Origin: Bacteroidales bacterium
GTDB taxonomy: Bacteria > Bacteroidota > Bacteroidia > Bacteroidales > F082
Reading direction: 5' to 3'
NCBI GenBank assembly: GCA_028696715.1
Contig: JAQVGO010000011.1
Location: forward strand, 1 to 42,438
Length of the DNA stretch: 42,438 nucleotides
Numbering within the stretch: position 1 is the stretch's first letter; every line of letters begins with the position of its first letter. The notes under the pieces are model-generated. The model saw only the letters and a list, made by a program, of their open reading frames with translations. It ran no database searches and had not been told where the DNA came from. A program made the translations under genes and the position numbers. This document shows, piece by piece, positions 16,501 through 22,934 of the stretch.

Positions 16501-17771
16501 GCAGTGAGGAAATCGTAATAGGCGATGTCGAAAATTCCATCGTTTCCATTCAGGTAACAGGGAACAAAAATCAGCTTCACCTTGTCGGATGGCTGGTTGT
16601 TAAGGCCTTTTTCCCTCATTTTACGGATTACCATGTCTGCATTAACATCAAAAAGGTGATGGGTTGCCGGAACTTCGGTTGGATGTTTTGCTATTTCGGG
16701 TTCTGATAACCGACTTTTCAATTCCTTGGAAGGCCCGCTAATATTGGCCGGAACAGCAATTATTGCAAGTATGGTTTTCTTCAGGCTCTTATCATTATTG
16801 AGATTTGCAAGGGCATCGATAAACACATCAATGCCTTTATTTTTAAACTCATAACGGCCACTGTTGATCACCAGCAAACTGGCATCCGATAAGGCTTGAC
16901 CCGTCATAGTGCTTGCAATTTGGATAACTTTATTTCGGGCGAGCTGTCTTTTTTCTTTAAGCACTTCGCGGTCGGCCATAAAGTCTTTGTCGAAGCCGTT
17001 TATCGTTATCACATCTGGTTTACGACCTAAAAATTGCTCACATTCTGCTGCTGTTGTTTCACTAACTGTTGTGAGCGTGTCGGCTTCACGTGCAGCAGTT
17101 TGCTCAAGCGATTGCTGCGAAACGATATTCAAACGGTTGGCCATTACTGCAGGGTTGTATTGTTTCAAATCCCTGTAAAGGGGCAAACCGTTTCCGGAAA
17201 TGGCACGCCCCAGATAGGTTGCATGAGTTGTGAAAACAGTGGCAATTTGCGGACAGTTGTTTTTGACGTAAAGTACGCCGGTTCCTGTCATCCATTCGTG
17301 AAACTGAGCAACAACGCCTTCGGTAGTGACCAGGTAGGTATCATAAAAGCTTTCAATCACTTGTCCTGCGGCATAACCAAACATAGCGGGTTCAATATAA
17401 TCCCAGGGGCCGTGTATGGAGTCGAGTTTAAAATTTTCCCAAAGTTTAGTAAAAATCACATCCTTTTGAACGAACATAGGAGTGAAGTCAATTAAAATTG
17501 CGATAGGACGACTTTTGATTGCCCACCGGCCAATTCTTACCTTTAGTCCTTTGGCGGCTAATTTCTCTTTCCAGATTGCATAAAGGTTTTGATCTTCAAT
17601 AAAATAGGGATTCTCGCTTGTTTTCTTCCAAACATCGGGGCCAATGGTGATATAATGATCTCCGAATAGCCTGGTCATCTGAGTAGCTTTGGTGGATAAT
17701 ACAGTGTAAATTCCGCCAACCATATTGCAGACTTCCCAGCTTGTTTCGAAAACATAAGATGGTTTTTTCAT
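13542..17771 (-). CDS. Fused GT3 glycogen synthase and GT35 alpha-glucan phosphorylase
   Basis: This 1409-residue protein joins two full enzymes. Residues 1 to about 555 are a GT3 synthase of the eukaryotic GYS type, which uses UDP-glucose: ETSWEVCNMVGGIYTVLSTK at the start, FHEWMTGTG, ATVFTTHATYLGR, and VFPSYYEPWGYTPLESIAFA carrying the E-x7-E pair. After a short linker, residues about 575-1409 are a GT35 phosphorylase of the DUF3417 type: LSQNLWWSWN, YFSMEYGLH, YSGGLGILAGDYLKEASD, HSNEGHSAF, and EASGTSGEKAVMNGVLNFS with the PLP lysine Lys1163. Both halves look complete, with no stop or frame change at the joint. It is the last gene of the operon, 94 bases after the GH57 gene. Chain extension and phosphorolysis are thus tied on one polypeptide. 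Confidence 0.92.
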   Translation of the reverse strand: MKKPSYVFETSWEVCNMVGGIYTVLSTKATQMTRLFGDHYITIGPDVWKKTSENPYFIEDQNLYAIWKEKLAAKGLKVRIGRWAIKSRPIAILIDFTPMFVQKDVIFTKLWENFKLDSIHGPWDYIEPAMFGYAAGQVIESFYDTYLVTTEGVVAQFHEWMTGTGVLYVKNNCPQIATVFTTHATYLGRAISGNGLPLYRDLKQYNPAVMANRLNIVSQQSLEQTAAREADTLTTVSETTAAECEQFLGRKPDVITINGFDKDFMADREVLKEKRQLARNKVIQIASTMTGQALSDASLLVINSGRYEFKNKGIDVFIDALANLNNDKSLKKTILAIIAVPANISGPSKELKSRLSEPEIAKHPTEVPATHHLFDVNADMVIRKMREKGLNNQPSDKVKLIFVPCYLNGNDGIFDIAYYDFLTAFDLSVFPSYYEPWGYTPLESIAFAIPTVTTDLAGFGKWANQSDEDKGAVTVIHRDEDNYEDVVNQLTKIILEFASLSKQKLEKLGTASLQKASKALWPDLIKNYEEAWHQAIEKAEGRADQFELKRQTETLRNFDFRKQDQPNWKKVLIQPVYTEGLNKLHELSQNLWWSWNYEAISLFKSIDPDSWEEAEHNPIPLMEGLSKKQMEALENNTAFIEKLNKVYEDFKTYMSQSPHYEDLIAYFSMEYGLHKSLKIYSGGLGILAGDYLKEASDSGANMLGVGLLYRYGYFTQDISLFGDQLAQYIPQKFTHLPLEPVRDEKGEWVTISIAFPGRNVVAKAWKVNVGRVPLYLLDTDIEENQAEDRSITHQLYGGDNEMRFKQEMILGVGGIRLLNKLNIKPVIYHSNEGHSAFIGLERLRNYIEQHNLSFDVARELVRSSSLFTTHTPVPAGHDAFEEHLLRTYMPHYAERLNISWDDFMNLGKFRHNDPTEKFSMSVLATNLSQEVNGVSQIHGRVSREMFQPLFPGYFANELHIGYVTNGVHYPTWTDSAWQKLYKQTFGETFIHDQSNAALWSKITEVPDETIWKIRTRLKEELIQFVKERVKKEMTDRQESPKLILKTLDNLNKDALIIGFARRFATYKRAHLLFTNLERLGQIVNDSEKPVLFLFAGKAHPNDKAGQDLIKRIMEIARMPEFTGKVLFIENYDMDLGKKLTNCVDVWLNTPTRPLEASGTSGEKAVMNGVLNFSVLDGWWAEGYRPNAGWAIQEGRTYQNQQYQDELDAETIYSLLENDITTAYFDRNEKGFPEKWIQYIKNNIAEIAPHFTMKRMLDDYYQSFYNKLTERAKQLRENRYQTAFEIEKWKAKIKQHWDQLDVKSIKVPDPTVRPLNFGENFIAEITLDTPGLEAGDVAIELLFGRKLFDKIDEIVFVESMDLTESGDGWASYKINVPIYRAGVYDYTFRIYPTNRLLPHRQDLPLVKWIG

Positions 17772-17865
17772 TTTCAGACAATTTAAGTTTAGACCAGAAA
17801 CATTTTGTTTACTGGTGATTAGTGTATTTGTTTATGATTATTATGAGTAAAATAGTTTTAGCGTT

Positions 17866-19449
17866 TCAGAAAAAATTACGTAATTTTTCTTCCAGCTTCC
17901 TTCGCATCGCTTGCACATCTTTTTGTTTCACTTTTGTCATTTTCTGTTGTAGTTCATCCATTTGTTTTCTGACTTTTTTTGTGAGATTAGGAATTACTCT
18001 TTGTTTGATTTCTTCGTTGGCATCTTTCAGTGCAAGGCTAAGTTGTTCAGCATCCAATTCCTTAATCAGTTGTTTGATTTTTGTATCAGAAAGGTGAATA
18101 ATATCTTCAAAAACCGGTTTAGTTTTTTGCTTTGATTGTTTGTATTTTTCTTTTACAGTTTCTTCGGCCTGTTGAATTTTTTTCGTAGTTATTTTGCCAA
18201 TTTCCCGCCCCAGTTTTGTGGTGTTATCAAGTAATTCTCCGATTAACTTAGTGGTTTCGGGCAATTGTTCCTCAAGTCGGATTATAAAATCAGAAAGCAC
18301 ATTCATATAATTGATATATGCTTCGTAGGGCGAAGGATAATGGTTAAAATATTTATGCACATCGCCATCCGAAAGCCATTTGGTGCACATATAATAGAAA
18401 TGGTCAGACGATTGGAGGTAGTTCCAGTCGCGTTTCAGTTCATCATCATCCGATTCCTGAACTTTTTCTGCCAGGGCGGTAAGTTTTTCAAAGGCATCAT
18501 CCTGCAGATTGTTTCCAAGCCAGGCCGAAAGATCACGTTCTTCGTCTGCCCACGAAACAGGATAAGGAACCTGAATAGCCGAGACGGGCTGATGCTTTTT
18601 GGCTATTTCGGCCGGCGTACGAAATTTGAAGGCTGTATTTTTCAATATGGCTGTCGGAAGGGCTTTCATGAAGTCAAATATACCCGATGAGGCAGGTTGA
18701 TGTTCGCCAAAGGTTTCGTAATCCATAAAAATGTTGAGAACTTCTTCCTTTTCGGGAACCTGATTGAGCCAGTAAACCATTTTTTCGGCGGTGATGGGCC
18801 ACTCAGGCCAGCTTTGTTGCGAAAACCTGAAAGTGAGGTCGTCGCTTAACCTGAAATTCCTGAGTAAGACTTTCAGCTTTGGGTTGATCGCGTTGGTGTA
18901 TAAATAGTTAGGACTTTTCCAGCCCAGGATGTGTTTGGCTCCTTCGGTGAGCATCACCTTGTACCCCATTGCAGCAACACGTTCGCCTATTTCATCGGAA
19001 TAGATCAGCTCAGTATTTCGAAAACTGCCGGGCGTGATGCCAAAAAGCGATTCAACTTTTTGGGTGTGTGCTTTTACCTGACGCTCAAACTCGCCTTTGT
19101 TGCGCAGCGAACACAACGAATGTGAATAGGTTTCGGCCAAAATCTCAACATTTCCGGTTGCAATTAATTTCCTGAAACTTTCCAACACTTCCGGGGCATA
19201 ATGTTCCATTTGATCCAACACAAGTCCTGTAAATGAAAAACTTACCTTAAAATCCTTTGGATTATCATTGATCGCTTTCAACAGGATTTCGTTCATTGGA
19301 AGATAGCTTTTTTCTGCTACTCGCCTAAGGATTAGCCTGTTGAAATATTCATCGTAATAGTGGTGACTTTTGCCGATATCAAAGAAGCGGTAAGTTCGCA
19401 GGCGGAATGGCTGGTGAACTTGAAAATAAAAACAGATTGACTTGTTCAT
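17866..19449 (-). CDS. GH57 alpha-amylase family protein with charged helical tail
   Basis: GH57 enzymes hydrolyse, transfer or branch alpha-glucans with retention. The 527-residue protein has motif 1 QVHQP (10-14), motif 2 around GNVEILAETYSHS, the nucleophile region RNTELIY (Glu147) and the acid region MDYETFGEHQP (Asp243). The catalytic barrel and helical cap fill about residues 1-390. From about 395 to the end lies a very charged stretch rich in Lys, Glu, Gln and Leu, which looks like long coiled-coil helices and ends in RRKLEEKLRNFF. No signal peptide, so cytosolic. It is 19 bases after the GT4 gene. Hydrolase versus branching activity cannot be decided from sequence. Confidence 0.88.
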   Translation of the reverse strand: MNKSICFYFQVHQPFRLRTYRFFDIGKSHHYYDEYFNRLILRRVAEKSYLPMNEILLKAINDNPKDFKVSFSFTGLVLDQMEHYAPEVLESFRKLIATGNVEILAETYSHSLCSLRNKGEFERQVKAHTQKVESLFGITPGSFRNTELIYSDEIGERVAAMGYKVMLTEGAKHILGWKSPNYLYTNAINPKLKVLLRNFRLSDDLTFRFSQQSWPEWPITAEKMVYWLNQVPEKEEVLNIFMDYETFGEHQPASSGIFDFMKALPTAILKNTAFKFRTPAEIAKKHQPVSAIQVPYPVSWADEERDLSAWLGNNLQDDAFEKLTALAEKVQESDDDELKRDWNYLQSSDHFYYMCTKWLSDGDVHKYFNHYPSPYEAYINYMNVLSDFIIRLEEQLPETTKLIGELLDNTTKLGREIGKITTKKIQQAEETVKEKYKQSKQKTKPVFEDIIHLSDTKIKQLIKELDAEQLSLALKDANEEIKQRVIPNLTKKVRKQMDELQQKMTKVKQKDVQAMRRKLEEKLRNFF

Positions 19450-19468
19450 AGCTTATTTTTTTGGCTGA

Positions 19469-20764
19469 TTAGCGATTGTTGTATGCTTCCCAGGCTGAAT
19501 TATATACATCTTTTACTTTGGCAGCAGCGTGTTCCCATTTTAGGCTTTCAACTTCTTGCTTGCCATATTTTATAAAATCATCACTTAGTGCCTGATAATG
19601 GCATAGGCCGTAGATGGCATCGGCCAGGCCGTCAATATCCCAGAAATCAACTTTGATGGCATGTTTTAAAATTTCAGAAACACCGGACTGCTTCGAAATA
19701 ACTACCGGCACATTAGAGCGCATGGCCTCGAGCGGCACAATACCAAATGGTTCGGAAATGGAAGGCATTACAAAAACATCGGTCATGGCAAACATTTGAT
19801 CCACATCATCACCTTTCAAAAAACCGGTGAAATGAAATTTATGTCCAATTCTGAGTTGAGCCACACGCATCACCATGCGATGCAGCAAGTCTCCGGTTCC
19901 GGCCATAACAAAACGTACGTTGTTATCTCTTCGGAGTATTTTGTTGGCTGCTTCCACAAAATATTCGGGGCCTTTTTGAAAAGTGATTCTTCCTAAAAAG
20001 GTAACCACTTTTTCTTTGACCTGCTTTTCTGTTTCGGATGGTTTTTTGTCCTTGGGTTCAACGGCATTGTGAACTGTTACAACTTTATCAGGATCAATAC
20101 CATAGCGTTCAATAACGATTCGGCGTGTGAGATTACTGACGGTAATCACCTTGTCAGCGGCTTCCATGCCTCTTTTTTCGATGGCAAAAACATCTGTATT
20201 AATGTTTTCGCCCGAGCGGTCAAATTCGGTGGCGTGCATATGCACTACCAGCGGTTTGCCACTGGTTTCCTTTGCAGCAACGCCGGCCGAATAGGTAAGC
20301 CAGTCGTGGGCATGGATGACATCGAAATCATGTTTGGTGGCGATGGCACTTCCAATCAAGGCATAGCGTGCAACTTCTTCCATCAGGTTGAGGCCGTATT
20401 TGCCTGAGAACTCATATTTTTGAGCAAACACTTTGCTTTTGAAGTTTTCGCTGGCTCTTTTTTCAAGTTCTGAGATTTTGCTGAATTCTTCGGGCCCCAC
20501 ATATGGAATGATATTCGAACCTACTTCCATGTATTGTACTCTGTCCCAATATGTCCGTTCTTCGTCAATATCAAGGTCAATGGTAACTTCACTGGCATTT
20601 ACCAGCCGAACAGCTTCCTGGTTTTCATCTCCATAGGCTTTTGGAACAACAAAAATGATGTCGGTATCATGTTTTACAAGTCCTTTTGTAAGGCCGAAAC
20701 ATGCCGTTCCGAGGCCGCCTGTAATATGTGGTGGAAATTCCCATCCGAACATGAGTACTTTCAT
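19469..20764 (-). CDS. GT4-type glycosyltransferase, glycogen-synthase-like
   Basis: This is a retaining GT-B transferase, probably acting in alpha-glucan synthesis. From ATG 20764 it has 431 residues. The N-terminus MKVLMFGWEFPPHITGGLG carries the glycine-rich acceptor-side loop of glycogen-synthase-like enzymes; VIHAHDWLTY and VVHMHATEFDRSG are typical N-domain strands; VTFLGRITFQKGPEYFVEAA opens the C-domain; SEPFGIVPLEAM holds the E-x7-E pair. The open frame continues upstream to 20830, within the debranching-enzyme gene, but homology begins at 20764, 11 bases after that gene's stop. The operon thus has two potential chain-extending enzymes, this one and the GT3 half of the fusion. Confidence 0.87.
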   Translation of the reverse strand: MKVLMFGWEFPPHITGGLGTACFGLTKGLVKHDTDIIFVVPKAYGDENQEAVRLVNASEVTIDLDIDEERTYWDRVQYMEVGSNIIPYVGPEEFSKISELEKRASENFKSKVFAQKYEFSGKYGLNLMEEVARYALIGSAIATKHDFDVIHAHDWLTYSAGVAAKETSGKPLVVHMHATEFDRSGENINTDVFAIEKRGMEAADKVITVSNLTRRIVIERYGIDPDKVVTVHNAVEPKDKKPSETEKQVKEKVVTFLGRITFQKGPEYFVEAANKILRRDNNVRFVMAGTGDLLHRMVMRVAQLRIGHKFHFTGFLKGDDVDQMFAMTDVFVMPSISEPFGIVPLEAMRSNVPVVISKQSGVSEILKHAIKVDFWDIDGLADAIYGLCHYQALSDDFIKYGKQEVESLKWEHAAAKVKDVYNSAWEAYNNR

Positions 20765-20775
20765 AGATTGCTGTT

Positions 20776-22722
20776 TTATTGGTTTTGTTGAATAATGAAG
20801 CGCAAACGTAGTAATGCCGCTACATTCCAAGCTTGCGAGATGGCTCCTCTACCTTCGTGTGGCGGATCGCCATCATATACTTCCGAAATTGTGCCTAAGC
20901 CCCTAACATACATTACTTCTTCAAAATTATGGTATAATTCCTTAACAAATGTAAGAGCAGATTTGCCTTGCAGATTTAGCCAGGCTTCGGCAAAATGATC
21001 GATCAGCCAGGGGAATACTGTACCCTGATGATAGGCCTGATCTCTTTCCTCCTGGTTGCCCCAAAGGATGCCTTTGTACTTTGGGTTTTTGGGCGAAAGG
21101 CTGCGTAACCCTCTGGTGGTGAGCAGTTCGGAACGAACGGTGTTGAGAATGGCGGATTTTGTTTCGTCATTCAGCGGGCTATAAGGCAAGGAGACGGCAA
21201 GAAGCATATTTGGCCTTACAGAATAGTCAGCTTTATTGTCTTTTACAACATCCGCCATACGCGATTTTTCTGCATCCCAAAATACCTCGACAAACGATTT
21301 TTGAATGAGCATGGGTAATGACTCCCATTGCTCAACAAATTTTTTATCACCGGCATCAGCTGCAAAATCGAGTGCCATACGGATGGCATTATACCACAGC
21401 GCATTCACTTCTACTGCAAGCCCGTCGCGTGCTGTGATGGCTTTGCCGTTTGATACTACATCCATCCAGGTGAGTGCCTGGCCATTATTGCCTGCATAAA
21501 GCAATCCATTCTCAAGCATATGGATGTTATTAACAGTCCCTTCACGAAAGGTATTCAGAATATTCGTCAGGATTTTTCCATAATCTTTCCAGATTATTTT
21601 CTTGCTTTTGCCACCAATGATGTGATATTGTTGAAGTGTCCAGAAAAACCAAAGTGGTGCATCGACAGCAGCATAGGTTTCCGGATTTTTTCGGTTGAAA
21701 TTTGGGAAGAAAGGCCCCTGCATACTGTTGATCATGGTGTTGAGCACTGCTTTGAAACTTTGCTCATCGTTGCGGGTAAGCGTTATTCCGGGAAGGGCGA
21801 TAAAAGTGTCTCTTCCCCAGGTTCCGAACCATGGAAAACCAGCCATCAGAGCGGTTTTGTCAGTACTTTTTACGATGAATTGCTCAGCTGCATTGAACAA
21901 ACAATTCTCGAAATTATTTCTGGGGATTCGTTTTTTTATTTCAGTGTTAAACTGCTGCTTGAAACGGCCTGGCTCTTTTTCTTCCAGTCCGGCCGACACG
22001 ATTACGCTTTCTCCTTTTTTCAATTCCAGTTCAAAAAAACCGGGAACAAGCAAATCCTCCTGATAGGGGAAACCCCTTTCCTTTTCACGGATGTATTCAA
22101 TGTTGTAGTACCAGTCAGGCACATGTGTATAGTCATTAACCTTTGAAATCTGGAAGTAAAGAGGGGAGTAGTTTTGATACAGCTGCCAGCTGGCTCCGTT
22201 TTTGATGCTTTGGTATTTGGTGTTAGCATCGTAATTGGCACGTGTTAGGTTATGCACATTTCTGAAAGCCAGAAATGGTTTTAGCCTTAAAGTAGTTTTG
22301 CTGTGTGCATCGAGAAGGGTGTAGCGAATCAGTATTCGGGATTCTGTTTTGGCAAAGATCATTTCTTTACTAAGTACCACACCCCCAACTCTGTAGGTTA
22401 TTTTTGGTATGGGCTCGGCAGTAAATTCGCGCAGATATTTATGTCCTTTGGGTTCGTAATTTCCATGGGGATACATATGCAAGCCAAAATTAAAGGCTTC
22501 GTTGTGCTGGATGATGGTCTCATCGAGGGCCGAAAGCAAAACATGATTGTCCTGATCCAACCGCGCCTGGGGAACCACCAAAAGCCCGTGGTATTTTCTG
22601 GTGTTACAGCCGGTAATGGTTGTACTGGAGTAACCTCCCGCACGGTTGCTGCGCAAGAGCTCTTGCTCAAGAGCAAATTCGAGGTTGACGAGCTGATTTT
22701 TTTCGAAGGATATATAACTCAT
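20776..22722 (-). CDS. Glycogen debranching enzyme (amylo-alpha-1,6-glucosidase, GH133 type)
   Basis: It should remove alpha-1,6 branches from glycogen or limit dextrin in the cytosol. The 648-residue protein has the archaeal/bacterial GDE layout: an N-terminal beta domain (SNRAGGYSSTTITGCNTRKY, HGLLV) and a C-terminal (alpha/alpha)6 barrel. Barrel motifs include FPWFGTWGRDTFIALPG with the catalytic Asp, GLAVEVNALWYNAI, and WGNQEERDQAYHQGTVFPWL near the end. It is the first gene of the four-gene glycogen operon. No glgB, glgC or glgA of the bacterial GT5 type lies in the window. Confidence 0.93.
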   Translation of the reverse strand: MSYISFEKNQLVNLEFALEQELLRSNRAGGYSSTTITGCNTRKYHGLLVVPQARLDQDNHVLLSALDETIIQHNEAFNFGLHMYPHGNYEPKGHKYLREFTAEPIPKITYRVGGVVLSKEMIFAKTESRILIRYTLLDAHSKTTLRLKPFLAFRNVHNLTRANYDANTKYQSIKNGASWQLYQNYSPLYFQISKVNDYTHVPDWYYNIEYIREKERGFPYQEDLLVPGFFELELKKGESVIVSAGLEEKEPGRFKQQFNTEIKKRIPRNNFENCLFNAAEQFIVKSTDKTALMAGFPWFGTWGRDTFIALPGITLTRNDEQSFKAVLNTMINSMQGPFFPNFNRKNPETYAAVDAPLWFFWTLQQYHIIGGKSKKIIWKDYGKILTNILNTFREGTVNNIHMLENGLLYAGNNGQALTWMDVVSNGKAITARDGLAVEVNALWYNAIRMALDFAADAGDKKFVEQWESLPMLIQKSFVEVFWDAEKSRMADVVKDNKADYSVRPNMLLAVSLPYSPLNDETKSAILNTVRSELLTTRGLRSLSPKNPKYKGILWGNQEERDQAYHQGTVFPWLIDHFAEAWLNLQGKSALTFVKELYHNFEEVMYVRGLGTISEVYDGDPPHEGRGAISQAWNVAALLRLRFIIQQNQ

Positions 22723-22768
22723 AGCGGCTACAATATTGCAAGGATTGCTTTTACAAGGTAAGTTGTGA

Positions 22769-22776
22769 CAAAAATA
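22769..22776 (-). promoter_or_regulatory. -7 box for the glycogen operon
   Basis: On the minus strand this reads TATTTTTG, 46 bases upstream of the debranching-enzyme ATG. The position 20 bases further up reads ATG where TTG is expected, a near match. The divergent S9 peptidase promoter lies about 75 bases away on the other strand. Confidence 0.45.
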
Positions 22777-22847
22777 CTGATTTTTTGGCTAGTGATCATT
22801 AACAATTAGAACTATTTAACTTTCATTAGCGCTTAGAAAATCAACTA

Positions 22848-22883
22848 TTTGCGCTGGGTCGATTAAGTTTTTTAGTAAATTTG
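22848..22883 (+). promoter_or_regulatory. Candidate promoter of the S9 peptidase gene
   Basis: TAAATTTG at 22876-22883 matches TAnnTTTG. A TTTG lies at 22848-22851, but the spacing of 24 bases is longer than the 20 seen at other sites here. Transcription should begin near 22890, 45 bases before the ATG. Confidence 0.4.
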
Positions 22884-22934
22884 CCTCAACAATTTTCTTT
22901 TCAAACGATTGCGCTCAAATCCTAACTTTTGCTT

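Noticed and set aside
20765-20830. N-terminal extension of the GT4 enzyme into the debranching gene
   Set aside because: The family N-terminus begins exactly at ATG 20764; the added residues have no family likeness.
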